Shown: positions 23,031-35,818 of the stretch, in pieces
How the letters are laid out: each line of letters begins with the position of its first letter
Numbering within the stretch: the stretch's first letter is position 1
Assembly: GCA_020726505.1 (NCBI GenBank)
Contig: JAHLEZ010000011.1
Span: 2,232,001-2,296,000, forward strand
Reading direction: 5' to 3'
DNA from: Leptodontidium sp. MPI-SDFR-AT-0119
Lineage: Eukaryota > Ascomycota > Leotiomycetes > Helotiales > Leptodontidiaceae
DNA length: 64,000 nucleotides
Made by a program: the position numbers and the translations under genes
The notes under the pieces: model-generated
The model's database searches: none
What the model saw: only the letters and a program-made list of their open reading frames with translations
Told to the model about the DNA's origin: nothing

Positions 23031-24170
23031 ATGGCAGAACATAGACACCTTGCTCCCCCTCACCCGCGATGAGTTGATGTAATATCACACTACCAATTCA
23101 CAGAAACAATTACTAAGTGTCTCCAGTATCCTAACAGCCTGCCTCCCAGGACTAAGATCTACCGCATGAAGCGGGAACGAGTTCTATCATACCACATCCA
23201 ATCCTCGATATCGCTGAGTTGCAAGTGAAGAGTAGAAGAAGTCATGAAATCACCATCTGTTCTCGTACATCCCCTAAAACGAGCGTGGACAACCGCTCAT
23301 TGTGTACATGCACGGCGGCGGGTTCATTTTTGAGAGGACTTGAACATGCTAAGCTCCTTGATTCTCGCCAGGTTGGATATGGAGAGATGGTAAAGAGAGA
23401 ATGAATAGGTGACGGCGCTCGCAGAGAGACGTTGTCAATATTGAATATCGTCTTGCACCAGATAACCTATTTCCTTGGGGATTGGAAGATTATCACGATG
23501 TGCTGCGCGGGGTATTCTAAAACTCGAAGGAATTTGACCACCGCTGGCAGGGACGGACAACTACTCCAGACGGAACAGAAAAACCAAGAATGGATCTCAG
23601 GAGAGGGTTCTTTCTTGGTGGAACATCAGCAGGGGGAAATTTCACAGCAGTTCTCACCCATGAAGCTGTGATCGAAGACATGTCTCCCCTATTGACGGGA
23701 CTATTTTATGGCATCTAGCTTCTACTATCCCCTATGTCCGGCCAGAGAAACACAAAGTCAGGATCTTGAGCGTGGATGAGATCCATGATGCGACAGGTTT
23801 GACGTATCAACTGCTTCGCCAGTACGGTACCTTTCAGACAGTTCCTTTCCAAATGAAACCTCAGAGTTAATCAATTGTAGGCAAATACGGAGCTCCACCA
23901 GCAGATGCAAGACTCTCGCCGTTCCTGTACCCCTTCCGCAACTAGCTAGCACAAAAGGCGTACTTCTAGAGCTGTGGATGGGATCGTAGATAAGACGAAG
24001 CTCTCCTCTACAATGAGATATTGAGGGAGAATGAGATCTATACGAGGAAACATATTTGTCCGGGAATACCGCATGGATGGTGGACCACAGCACCAGAATT
24101 GGAGAGCAGTAAACAATGGCCGAGAGATCTCGTTGAGGGGACGAGGTGGTTGCTACAAGCCAAGAAGTGA
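23031..24170 (+). pseudogene. Decayed alpha/beta-hydrolase (hormone-sensitive-lipase-like esterase)
   Basis: Fragments in several frames keep the order of an alpha/beta-hydrolase-3 esterase: start MAEHRHLAPPHP near 23031; LIVYMHGGGFIF, the oxyanion-hole motif, near 23300-23330; EYRLAPDNLFPWGLEDYHDV near 23440-23500; FFLGGTSAGGNFTAVLTHEA with the nucleophile elbow G-x-S-x-G near 23610-23670; STIPYVRPEKHK and LSVDEIHDATGLTYQLLRQY near 23720-23825; and LRENEIYTRKHICPGIPHGW with the catalytic His near 24025-24080, ending LVEGTRWLLQAKK before TGA at 24168. Stops interrupt the last exon at three places (for example FRN*LAQKAYF*SCGWD). Not functional. Confidence 0.78.
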
Positions 24171-25005
24171 GCTTGTTTGGTACATATGAACAGGAATTCG
24201 AGATATCAAAAACACCAAGTAAAGAGGACAGTGCAGAGTGTAGCAATGACTTGGAATGAGGTATTTTATGATCAACATTACGGGATAAGACGGTAAACTA
24301 CCGAGACATTTATTTATACCTAGGTATCTTAATAGGCCATCTTAATATATCAGCATTGACGAACGCCCTCCGTGCCCATTGAGACAAGACTGCACATCTC
24401 TCTAAATGAAGTAAATCATCGTAGGGCAATAATGTAGCCCAGACGAACCCCGGGGTCTCTGATAAGGGGAACCTGATGGATGGCTTATCACATCCGAGCG
24501 ACCGAACCTCAGCGTCACAACACCCAAGGCCAAGCTTTTGAGGGTATATTAAAGACCTACGATCACATCCCACCCCACAACTGATAAACAAAAGTCCAGG
24601 CGATGTGAAGTGAAGGAGACATCTTCTTCAACTTGAAGGGTCCCATCACGTGGGCTCGCTTCGGGCCTTTTCACATCCCCGGTGCACTAAACCATGCACT
24701 GCCATGCACAATCGCTGTTTCATCTTCATCCCCTGCTGCATATTAATCCCCGACGGGCCAAACAGAAAGATCCCCATAGTAAGTAAGCAAAAAGGAGGCA
24801 CGAAGTGCACAAAAATCCTCCTGGCCATTTTGCAATTCGCGTGGAAGCGGATCCGGGAAACAGGAATGGTACATTGGACGAAACAAGAAGGAATGAGAAG
24901 AAACCTTGATGTGCAGTGGCTGGAGTTGCATCTGGAGCTGGTCGGTGGGGGGGATGAGGAGGGCATTCGGAGGAGAGTCTTCTGGAAGGAAGTTAAACGA
25001 GCCAG
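24171..25005. other. Intergenic region
   Basis: Open frames of about 100 codons overlap on both strands at 24646-25030, but neither has recognisable motifs. I see no supportable gene. Confidence 0.35.
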
Positions 25006-25558
25006 ATGCCCGCGCTCCTATCTATCGTGACAGCGGCTCGGAGCGCGGTCTCAAATCCCCCTGGTGAGGAACGCTTGTCTTGGATGGACCTTCTGTCCCG
25101 TCTTCTGGAGACCCAAAAGGTCAGAAATCAAAGTTTGGGTATTTTTAAAGGTGGCGGGAGGGAAAAGGGGAAGGGGATAATCGTGGTTCCTGTCATCGCT
25201 TCCAGCTCACCGTAAGATACGAATGGAAGCTGGTCTAAAAGCGTCGACTTTGGCTTGCTTGGGACGGCACGGGAGCATCAAGGTCGCATTCTTCCGTTTC
25301 CTCGCGTGGCGAGCAAGGACGAGCATCGGAGGTGTCCCGCTGTGGTTAGAGACTCGGACAAACGCGGCCACGGCCACGGCCAAGAAGCCATCTCGTTGCT
25401 TGGAGATTCACGGTTCTCGAATGTGCTCTCTCAGTTGCTGGAAATTGCTAAGATCGCTACTTGAGTTCACTCCCAAGCCGTTACATCCTGAAGACGGAGC
25501 AAGAGTTGTGGAGCTGGTGAGAATCCTCATTCCCACCCTGCTTAGGAGGATTCTGTGA
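25006..25558 (+). pseudogene. Unrecognised protein-like remnant with a frameshift
   Basis: A helical, protein-like C-terminus can be read only by changing frame near 25462: SRFSNVLSQLLEIAKIAT followed by EFTPKPLHPEDGARVVELVR and ILIPTLLRRIL, ending at 25558. An open segment with SWMDLLSRLLETQKVR lies upstream from 25006 in a third frame. The amphipathic pattern looks like a real domain, but I cannot name the family. Could be coincidence; listed because neighbouring loci are relics of the same kind. Confidence 0.25.
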
Positions 25559-28500
25559 TGAACAATCTTCATGCCTCGAAACAACGAAATGAGGTTCTTC
25601 GCGCTCGAGTTCTTGGTGACGTGGAGTTTAATACTTAAGAACACCTAAATCTGATATAGGGAGGGGTAAGCCGGACTCCGGGGTCGAGCGGGGTCAAGAA
25701 TAGATTACTTATGGGGGTGTAGATTACTGTGAGACAGACAAACGGCTACGTGGGTGTTGGTGGAGACTTTGAAACGCGGGCGTACAAACGAGGGAATCCT
25801 GGGATTGAACCACGATGTTTGGTTTGAAGTCTGCTCGAGTGAGGTTTGAAAACGAGTTTGATGAAATCTCCAGTCGTTCCGATAGAGAGAATTGAAACTT
25901 GGGACGAACTCAATGTTTCGAGACGGTGTTGCGTGATCTCTTGTGTTTGATACTCGTCTATCCTTCCTAATCACGATAGAAGGATCATGAAGACTTTAAC
26001 TTGCGGAGAAGTTTGTTGCATTGTCTAATTTTTACTCCGCCGACGAGACTTGAATGGAATCCAGCCACCAGGTCTTTACAAGGTAGCATTCCTACGTTGG
26101 AGATTGGAACAAAGTCGCATTCGTTCGTACCTTATCTTCCCTGAGCCACGGGCAATGCCCAATTATCAAAATTCCCGCAGTCATTCGTATCTCCCTCTCT
26201 TCAAGAAGTAAGAAGCCCGCGATACCCGTCAGCATGTTTATAAGCACTGCAAATGGGAATACGTCGGTAGATAGTTGCCAAGCACGACTCACGGAGCAGC
26301 TCGCCAAAGACAAAGATCGTGAGAAATAAAGTTTCGGTATTTGGAACTGTTGGCTAGGCACCAATTGGATTCCCAGCTCAAAGGATGGATCCAACCTAAG
26401 CTTTTACGGAGTATGACAAAATCAATGTCAAACTGATCCTATATCGGTACATTGATATAGGGCTAACGCGCATGGATAGAAGTGGTGAACAATTGTGGGC
26501 TGCGAGCGGACCTATCACCGCACGGAGTTACTCGGGCTTGCTGCGCCCATTGCCCTAAGCTCTTTTGTGACCAACTTGCAGATTTTGGAGGAGACGATTC
26601 GAAAAGGAATGAGCTTAACAAGGGAGGTAGGATCTTGTGCAGCCGATGGTTTTGTGCTTCCTGGTGTTCTTGTGCATAACACTTGCATATGCAAATACAT
26701 ACAATATTGATAAGAAGTTCGGACGAAAAGGTCTGAGACCTCTGCATTGGAAATCTCGACTTGGATCACCAAATGATCTACGCATATCGACAGCCAATGT
26801 TGCTTATAATTGAGCAGATATAAGACTACGGGGAATTCTTTAGGTTACAACCTTTTGTTGTGTGGCTCACCGGGACTGCTTTCATCTATCTGGTGGAACT
26901 AACGTTTTGCGGGAGGTGGCCCATATTTCAAAGTTCTAGCGAGTCAAGATGAAGGGCCCTGATTTGAGAATCGGAGATAACATTAGTAAGAACCAGCAAA
27001 AAGCTTGCCCGTCTGAAGCTTCACATCCACAGCTCGGTGAGAAAGAGCGGGAAGAAGACTTTGAACTTTCGTGCTCTTTACGCCGGCTATCTCGCTCAAT
27101 GGAGAAAAGCAGAGCCGCATTGACAACCACAAAACCAAATCTGTGAAGTGATGAACTTAATCGGCACCGCGTGCGTCGGTCGGTAGCAGTGCACACGGCT
27201 AAACTCTGGACGAGATGAAGAGTCGTACGTTCGCGTCCAAGAAGAGGAAAGGGAGCCACGGAGATCGTTGCATATGAGGTAATTTCTCGCGGAATAAGGC
27301 AGAGGAGAGATCTGTGCGGCGGAAGAGACTTGATTTGTAGAGGATAAAACTAGCACCTCGTGCCTGGACTTGCAGGAACATGTGCAGCAACCTGCATCTT
27401 GGATGGCACTTTTGGAAGTGCACCGGAGACAGGACGACGTGCTTGAGAAAAGATGTTGTCTTCATCGGCTACGGGGACTATGTTATTAGCATGTCGGAGG
27501 ATTGTTTCTCGTTTCGTTGTGCTTGCTGCGCGAGCCACAGAATTTGTGCAGCACATAATTCTCCGATTTGGATAAGATGTGCAGCTATGTATTAATATTT
27601 GCCATGACTTGCAGGAAACAAATCAAACTCAATCACATACTGCTTCTTGAGATCGGGATAGGAGAACTGCACGGAAATGGAAGTACAGTCTCAAAAATGA
27701 GGCATAATGCGGTGAAATTTGACTATGCAGTACGAAATTTGGTGCTGGACTGTGTGTGAAAGAAGAAAAAAGTGTGCCTGAGTTTGCCTGAGTTTGCCCC
27801 TCCCTCGACCCCGCTCCCACCTTGTAAAGCCCACCTTGTAGAGATCATCCGTCGTGGAGGGTTGATGCCAGAAGAATTAGATGAAGTTACCCACCAGATT
27901 GGACAGCGAGGTCCATGAACCCTCCTCGAGCACGATTGTGAAGCAGCTTATCGTTCTCCTATCGATCCCATGCCTGCCAAAGAGATCAATACTCGACTTA
28001 AACACCAATATGGAGGGATTTAACCTCAAGAACAAGCTTACCTGTCGGCCGGCCGTGAAACAAGTGCTCAGTGATGGGACCAGAAAGCTTGGCAGGACCA
28101 TAGCGGAGCGGGCCAGTTGCTGGGACTTCTACACAGCCGTCATCTGTATGATTCAGGAGAACTTCCTCGAACCGGCTTAAAGATTAACAAAAGCGTCCAA
28201 GCAAGCCGGTGCACTTGGGCAGCTGTCATACACATTCTCTGCGTCTTTCAGAACACTCTGCCGCTGCCTGACGGAGATGAGGCCGGCACGTCGACATTGT
28301 GAGCGAGGCTGCCTTTAGTTTCGTTTGGCCATCGTTTCTATTCTGGCCGCCCTCTCGTACCACAGTCTTCAGCCCTGGTCGACGGTTCGTGATCTGGGCC
28401 CAAACGCATGGAATCCCGGGAATTGTGATAGGATCTTCGAGTCTGCAGCCGGATGAACGACATGGGGGGGAGTGAGGAGGAGTTCTTTGCTGCAGCGGAT

Positions 28501-30770
28501 GGCCGGGTGCTGGCTGCTTGAGTGACTTGAGTGACTTGAGTCGAGAGAAGTCGGAGGTTGTTGCGACAAAAGGAAATATTGCCGTCCAGTATGGATAATA
28601 CTGCGATCGTGCTGAATCATGCCGTAGAGAGGATGGTTCAGCCACTCGAGACTTGTGCTGTTTGAGAATAGCCCGCTGAACCCCGTCAGTGCAAAACTCG
28701 AGGGTGCCCCTGTACGGAGCACTCGCACAGACTTCACCACGGCTTTCATGACCGTAAGTGGGCGAGTACCCCGCCTCGAGGTGGGAAGTCGGAATCTGAT
28801 GCATGAAGCAGAAGGGTTCCGGTGATTTGAGCGTTTCGGCGATCGTTGTCTCGACTCTCAAGCTTGACACGATGTCGATGCGAGAGAGCGACCCTACCGC
28901 CATGGTTTGTTCACGATGAACTGCGATTGCAAACCCCAACCAAGCAATTTTCATCTAGAGTGTTAATATATTCGATCTGGCGGGGTGTTATCGATTGCGA
29001 GGGACCATAACTTCATGATTCGAAACCTCTCATATTTGTTCATAGCGAGCGTGCAATAAGTATTTCTGACTGGATGACTTGCCTTAGCTAGAAACCTTAC
29101 TTTTGCAACGAGTGTCACGCCACGATGGTGAGATGAAAGTTTGCGGACAAGTCTCCGATCAACGGAGAGAAGATGACGAAGAGTTATCCGAGTCAAGCAG
29201 AAGAGTAGAATTCTATGAGTAGTGCAGTGCTATGAAGTCCTCCTCCAAAGTGTCTTTCATTTGCCGTTTTCTCCCAGAAGTAGAAGCAAAGGAGGACCAG
29301 GCAGAAGTACAGCCTCCCGCAAACGCCTCATGTTTGAATCAACCGGCACTGCGCTCTACTCCCAGTCCAGGAGCGTTCGGCAGTTTACACAAAAAGGATC
29401 AAGATCTGCTATAAATTCGATGTGTCTGGTCATCTGATGCAGACGTGGGATGATGGTGGGCTCCTTCATGCTTCAGCTCTCCCAAAGTCAACTTGATCGT
29501 CGATTGAGTTAGTGATGACAGTGACGGATCATGGCATGGCCAGCGTAGGCCTGGTGTTGAGTTGAGTTGACTTGACGTGAGGTGTAACCGAGCGACCTCA
29601 GGGAGGCGAGAATCAGCATCAGCGCCCAGCAAAGCACAGACTGCCCCCGCCAACTAGACAATTTCACTCGTCAGAATGCAACCCAAAAGCAACGTCCGTG
29701 CAAGAACTGGAAGGCTTCCCCCTACAACTGCCTCCCTCTCCAGACCAATTAACCCCTATCCAAGTAAGTGTCCGTCTAGGATTTGCACATGCACCAACCA
29801 TGCACTCAAAAATAAACTCAGCAACAGAGTTTGCAGTCCAGCCAGTGCTCAATCAATTGTACTATTAGCCGACGTCGACCATGAGGACAGGAGACCGGGA
29901 AGCCCATGAGGCCCAAAAACAACGTGCTCGACTGAACTGCTGCAGCAACGAGTCGACTTCGTCACTAGAACCTTACCCGATGTAGGAGAAGTCCCCGAGT
30001 CCCTCCCTCTCACTGCCCTGGTCGGTGATAACTAACTGTTTCCATGGCTTCTCTCTTGCCTTGCACGGTGCACACCGCATACTCACTCACTGACCCTGGC
30101 TGATCTCGGAGCAACCTTGCCTGTCATGGGCTCAAGCGGTTTCATTCTGGATCCCAGCCTCCCAGGTCCTCCATCGCAACGCCTCAGTTGCTGGGGGTGG
30201 TCAGGGTCCAGTCCGGAGTGGCACTGGAGAGGGAAGAAAAATTGACTGTGGTGTCTCGGACGCCACAGCGTTCATGTGTTCTCCACCACAAGCAGCACCA
30301 TCGTTGGAGGCATGGGTAATGAGCTATCCCTGCTGCATCGTTTCTTATGTGATGTAGGGATCCGATGTTAAGATAGTCGAATCGCCTCCATCGTCCGGGG
30401 TCCGTCCAAGCTGCTTCAGTTTGCACTTAAGTATATCGTTGTTGCTCCTGTTCATGCAATCTTGCTTAAGGATCCTGTGGACCATCTCCCAAATTTCGAC
30501 GGTTCTTATCTGAATCCTAATATTCTCCTCGCCTCCTACGTCTGTGGAACAGTTCGTCGGCACACCTAATTCTGAGTGCATAACTTTCCCAGCTTTACTT
30601 TTGTGGAGAATCCTACCTACAGTCGACCAGGCAGGCCAAGCTGGTAGCCTTGAAACGTTCATGGCTCATATTGCGGATTTGCTGGTGGGACCACCAAGCA
30701 GCTTGGGGTTGAACAATTATATAGCCAGAGAGCTATCACCACATTCTCCCAAAGAAGCATCACCAGCAGT
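25559..30770. other. 5.2-kb stretch without a recognisable gene
   Basis: I read all frames and found only short, low-complexity or motif-free open frames, including a 242-codon one on the minus strand at 28226-28954 that is rich in Ser, Pro and Arg and lacks any family signal. Base composition is not extreme. May contain fully degraded genes, a non-coding RNA, or the far promoter of the Uds1-like gene; the sequence does not say which. Confidence 0.4.
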
Positions 30771-33099
30771 ATGTTCGGCCAACATATTCGTCGGACACGC
30801 TCACTGAAGATTATACAGACAAATGAAACCTCTTCTACCGATGACTCCGAGAAGTATGTGTGGAGGATGCATCAACCAACGGAGCCACGAAAGTACCAGC
30901 TCTTTCCCGCGGCAAAGGAAAAGCTATCGATAGCTGCAGGACAGAAGAATGGCGATGCAGAGTCATCACAATCGACGGCAACGGGGCAGAATGGAACGAA
31001 TGAAAAGGACCGGTCCTTACTCACAAACGCTCTACGGCTGGGACTGAAACCGAAGGAGCAGACAGTGAACCGCAGACGGAAGCCCAGTATGCCAGCAGAC
31101 CTGGGTCCAAGTCCAATGACCACGGTCCAGGAAGTTGCCATGGATTCTCGTGAGTACAAGTTCGAGGGTGGAAGGGTTCTGGTATGTTTTATGAAACTGA
31201 TTAGATCTCGTAGCTACTATACCCGGCCGGCCACCACTGCACGAGCGATCCATTAGTGCACCCGGGAACAGTTGGCGGCAGCATGTGTTCGGCGAGAGCA
31301 TGCTCTCTTGCATATCCGGACCTGCATTGGATGAGAATGCTGAGATGGCTATATCTCCGGATAGTGGAAGTAATGGACAGGCTCAAGCGAATATGCAGCT
31401 CAACAGCCAGAATTTCGACGACGAGGACATCTCCCAGCCGCTCCCAGCTCCAACCTCATACTCCTCTCGCAACAAATCTCGATCCGCCTCACCGAAACAA
31501 CAACCTCTTTCACCCAAATCCCTGACGCCGCTGGTCATCCCGCAATCGACGTGCTCACAACCTCAGCAGAGACTTGCCCAGCAGTCATCTACTTCCCGTA
31601 TGCGCTCGCGCTCGGGAAGTGGAAGTTATAATACTCCCCCAGATGTTCCTCCCAAGTCTGCGCGGATGAAGGAGGGTTCCCCACACCCACGGGCCTCCCC
31701 ATATACTCCCATGTCAGGTTCTTCAAGTAGTTTGCTATCAGCCTCCACTGCAGCAACCTCAGTATCGACCACACCCAACACTCCATTTGCTCTTCCTCAG
31801 TTCCCGCCGGAGGGACGTTGCTCACCAAAGCCTCTCCCCAATCCCCAGTTCCCGCTCGAGGGTCGCTCATCACCCAGACCATGGAACGGAGCCGCCGGCT
31901 CCCCAGTAATAACTTCTGCCACCCCCCAGAATCACATGTGCCACACCAAAAGCTCATCAGATGCCCCCCAGCATTCCCTCTCCCACCAACGATCATTCCC
32001 CGTCGGTCCAACTCTGAAAGGCCATCGAAGACATGAATCCGAAAGCGCAGCATCGATCATGGACCGGGGTCGTCCCAAGAAACGTTCTCCATCTGAAGGC
32101 TCCCCCGTCAAACGATCGAACTCCAAACGCTCCCCTTCAATCCCAACATCAGCATCTCAAACGCAATCACAACCATCAGAATCAAACTCTCCGCGAGATA
32201 GATCAGAAGAACAGCGCGCCTTCGAGCATCTTCCAACAGGCCACTCCGCAACAACAGCTCACACCCACCTGGCCCTAAGCGAGATCGCCGCGCTTCGCAA
32301 ACAAGCCATAGGCCAAGCATCCCGCTTCCAAGTCCTCTGCACCAAGGACGTCGAGGCTCTCTCTCGCGAACTCCGCGCCTTAGACGAACGCTGCGAGTAT
32401 CTCAGGAAAACACACCGTTCGCTCCGCTCCGGCCGTCGTAATCTCCATGAGAGGATATGCACCTACCTGCGCAGTCCTCGCGTCGCGCGCTTCAGTCACG
32501 AGAGCATGCTACGACAAGAAGAAGCGCTGAGTGAGCTGGACACCAGTATCGACGACTGGGTATCGAAACTCGAACAAGCGGAGAACAGACGCACGCGAGT
32601 GCGCCAGAAGTTATTAGAGCACGTCGCTGCTGCGCTACTGATGAGTCCCACGCCATCGCCGACTAGTGACGAGGCAGTGAGTTTGTTGTTGGGCGGAAGC
32701 GAGAATGTCAAGGCCCATGTTACATCTCAAGCTGCTTCGCGCGATCCTAATACGCCGCCTCGCTCACCTACGAAGTCAGCTTCGCCGGAACGTCTCGAGC
32801 GCGTGGTGGAGGAGGTGAAGGTCTCGTCTCCGGAGGCGCCGTTGAGGACTAGTAGGAGGTGTGTGGAGAGTATTCGCATTTATGCCGATAGTGATATCTC
32901 GGCATTGATGGCGGATGTTGAGGACGAGATTAAGCGTATGGGCGAGGAGCCTGCACTTGATGGCGGCGATGCGACACCGACGCCCACAACAATGGTGGCT
33001 GAGAAGAAAGAAGAGGAGCAGTTACCGATGCTGTTGAATGCCGTTGCGTTTGAAGGCATGGCGTTGCATAAACAGAGGAGCGCGGGGAAGTTGAAGTGA
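30771..33099 (+). CDS. Uds1-like (up-regulated during septation) coiled-coil protein (2 exons)
   Basis: Exons 30771-31149 and 31214-33099 give 754 aa; the 64-nt intron joins MDS to PTIPGRPPLHERS in phase. An upstream exon cannot be excluded, since CACCAGCAG ends just before the ATG. N-terminal part has a RKYQLFPAAKEK motif and a basic linker; residues 150-470 are Ser/Pro-rich and disordered; residues about 479-605 form a conserved helical block (LSEIAALRKQAIGQASRFQV, DVEALSRELRALDERCEYLR, EALSELDTSIDDWVSKLEQA, RTRVRQKLLEHVAAALLM) that I match to fungal proteins labelled Up-regulated During Septation 1. The acidic C-terminus carries more phospho-type SP/TP sites. Likely a cytoskeletal or septation scaffold; function is inferred only from the family label. 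Confidence 0.75.
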
Positions 33100-34100
33100 G
33101 GATTTGAATTTCATGAATCGATCACGAAGAGACGCTCTGCTTTTGGTTTCTTTGTTTACTTTGCCTTTTTTCCCGCCTCGCTCAGGGTTATGGCTTGACG
33201 CTGCAAGCACTACACCACAACAGCTATTCCTCACACTCACCTTGCTCCCATTTTCGCGCAAGAGTGAGGCGGATAGTTTTACCAATTTATGTTCTTACAT
33301 TCCTTTACGATTTCGACGCTCGATGCATAACGAAACGAATCACACTACCAACCAACCAACCACACAAACAAAACGAACTTGGACGACGACCACAATCCGT
33401 TGCATTGCTTTTGCTGTTTTTCTTTTCTGCATAGCGCACGCTGCTGCTTTTGAATATTCATATCTCCTTCTACTATCCACCCAACCACATCGGCATCTTA
33501 TATCAAAATTTTCTCTCCTTTCGTTAACCCACATTACCTATCTTTCATCTTTTTCGGCTCTCTTCTTATCTTACATGTATACATTCTTGTTGTTGTTGTT
33601 GTTGTTTGATACCAACATTTACAGGCGTTCATCTATCTATCAGCAGTTGATCTCATTCCTGCTTTGATTTCATATCCTTTTTTCTTCTTTATTTAGTTCT
33701 GTTGCTTGATTGGATGGACGGGTCCCGCTTGGGAGGGATGCGATCGCAAAGGGTGCTGGGATATATGTATAAGTATAGTAGAAATTGGATTACTTGGCGA
33801 AGTGAGTGAGTGATTGAGTTTTCTTGATCTTGATATAGATCGGAACAGAACTGCACTTTAGCTTGAAGAACAAGAAGGGAAGAGAAATAAAAAGATATAC
33901 AAACAAACTATGTTGTCTCTTTCCCATCGCGATGTGTCTAGCCTCAGTGAAAAGTAAGGATTGAATATTAGGACTGACGCACCGAATCAGATGAGGGTGG
34001 GTTGATTTTGGTATTCTGCTATGCCCTAGTACTGTCGTCGCTCATGTCTTACAATCGTATATTCCCTGCATAACAAAATAGCATCCACTACCCTGCCCCC
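33100..34100. other. Intergenic region between convergent genes
   Basis: 3' flanks of the Uds1-like gene and of the SDR gene. It holds CAAC-rich and (TTG)n tracts (about 33587-33607). A 187-codon open frame at 33104-33667 is low-complexity UTR-like sequence and is rejected as a gene. Confidence 0.45.
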
Positions 34101-35035
34101 TCAAATCCCAGCTAATCTCCTAATTGCAGAATTATTCAACGTCCTCCCCTCCCCACTAACTCCCCTTCTCTCCTGCACCCCTCCCCCACCCATCGCCAAC
34201 CTAACAGCCACACCCCCCAACTCCCTCGTCGGGCTCATCAACCCCTTAATCCCCGGCAGCGCCCTCATAACCGGCAACGCCAGCGCCTCCGCCCACCCCC
34301 TCTCTCCAACCCACTTATGGATCTCGTGATGGTCGTTCATATCGACGCCGCCAGGACGGAGCGAGAGCGGGCGGAGATTGGCATACGAGGGATCTTTGGA
34401 GAGCGCGAGGAGGGCGGATTCCGTACGGCCTTTGGTGAGTGCCCAGTGTGCTGTGAAGAGGGAGGGGGTGGGTGTTGCGCCTTCGCCGGAGATGTAAATG
34501 AATGTTAGGGGGGAGGGGGATGTTGTTTTGCTGAGGGCGCGAGCGAAGGAGAGGGCGTAGGTTTGGGTTATGAGTTCATATTCTCTGTGAGGGGAACGGG
34601 GATGTTAGCTAGGTACTCCGCATGTCTATCTTTCTCTTTCTCTTTCTGTTCTTCCCTGTTTCTATGTGTTCTCTGCGGACTCATACAAACTCCTAATAAA
34701 CCTCCACAAACCAACACAGTTCCAAGAGATCGAACGAGGAATGATAGAATGGAGAAAAGGACGGAAAGAAGAAACACTCACTCCTTCCCAACCTTCATAC
34801 TACTAATCCCCAACGCCCACACCACGCCCTGTACATCTCTCAGTCCATCCAGGATATCCGTCCCATACTCCGTGAAATCCTTATGGATGATAACCTTGGC
34901 CTTACTGTGTCCCTCGGCCTGCGCGACGGGTCGGCGAGAGAGGATGCTGATCTTGGATATGGACGGCGTGGTGAGCATTGTTTGCAGGACGGCGGACCCG
35001 ACGAGCCCTGTTGCGCCGGTGAGGAGGAGATGCAT
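34101..35035 (-). CDS. Atypical short-chain dehydrogenase/NAD(P)-binding protein (2 exons)
   Basis: Exons 35035-34782 and 34584-34101, 245 aa; the 197-nt intron has GT-AG ends and phases agree. MHLLLTGATGLVGSAVL holds the GxxGxxG cofactor loop at 7-13; SKISILSRRPV is the second strand with basic residues that favour NADP. LTFIYISGEGATPTPS and AHWALTKGRTESALLAL occupy the place of the catalytic Ser and Tyr-x-x-x-Lys, but Tyr appears replaced (AHWALTK), as in Fmp52/HTATIP2-like atypical SDRs that are not classic reductases. LRSLRPGGVD matches the RPG motif of that group. Product unknown; likely redox-sensing or minor reductase. Confidence 0.8.
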
Positions 35036-35818
35036 CGTATCGTGCCTTGTAGCTTTCGTTTTCGTTTGTGGGCTTGGAGGGAGGAGAGAGAGATGGGAGA
35101 GGATTGGATATGGGCTTGGGGTGAAGAGAAATGGGAGAGAGGGAAGTGGGAGGGAGGAGGAAGATATATATCCCTCCCTCTGGCACTCCCATCCCAACCT
35201 ACCTGCCTACCTGCCTAGACCTAGAATTGCAAGAGATGGAAGCCAGAAAGCGGATTTAAGCCGTAGGAGACAAGGCTGAGGACATCAAAAGGCTCGGACG
35301 ATCAAGCGGATGGTCGATCGGAGACGCGGCCGCTTGTACCTGCGTGTCCGCTTTTCAGGGGTTTGGTGGATTTCATTGGATGGATCTTTTGGGGAAGAAA
35401 GATGGGGCTTGTCAGCATGTTGCAGGCGGTAGGTAGGTACATTTCGAGATGTTATTGGGTTGATATGGAATATTGTTTTGGTTTTGATTGGCATTACGGG
35501 ATATGTGGACTCTTTCTAGTGAGAACTTTTTTTTATTTCTTCTCTTCTTCTGGACGTGGTGCTGGTGGAAATACGGCAGAGGACATCAGCGAGCGGACCA
35601 ATATCCATTGTAGGCAGGTAGTGCGCTCATAGAGTGATGCTGTGTTAGTGTTAGTACCTCACTTATGCCTATCGAGAGTAAATAAGTAAATGAGGAGATC
35701 AATCTGATATTTCTCCTCGTCTGCAGTGACTCTTGCTAGGCGAACTCAAAATTCCATACCAGCAAATCAAAGACTTTTGTTTGCCAATTCAAAGCTCAAT
35801 CACCACCACCACCACCAA
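35036..35818. other. Intergenic region
   Basis: Promoter side of the SDR gene and 3' flank of the LTA4H-type gene, with a (CACCAC)n run near 35801-35817 right next to the latter's stop. No gene seen. Confidence 0.4.

Noticed and set aside
24646..25030. Overlapping open frames on both strands
   Set aside because: Neither strand shows motifs; mutual antisense frames of equal length suggest chance.
25780..25840. GGTTCAATCCC-like string resembling a tRNA B-box on the minus strand
   Set aside because: No matching T-stem, anticodon arm or acceptor stem; not a tRNA.
28226..28954. 242-codon minus-strand open frame
   Set aside because: Ser/Pro/Arg-rich, no family motif, no neighbouring splice structure; likely chance in a gene-free stretch.
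33104..33667. 187-codon plus-strand open frame after the Uds1-like gene
   Set aside because: Made of CAAC/TTG and CT repeats typical of UTR sequence.
34563..35279. 238-codon plus-strand open frame
   Set aside because: Antisense to the recognised SDR gene; low-complexity charged sequence.
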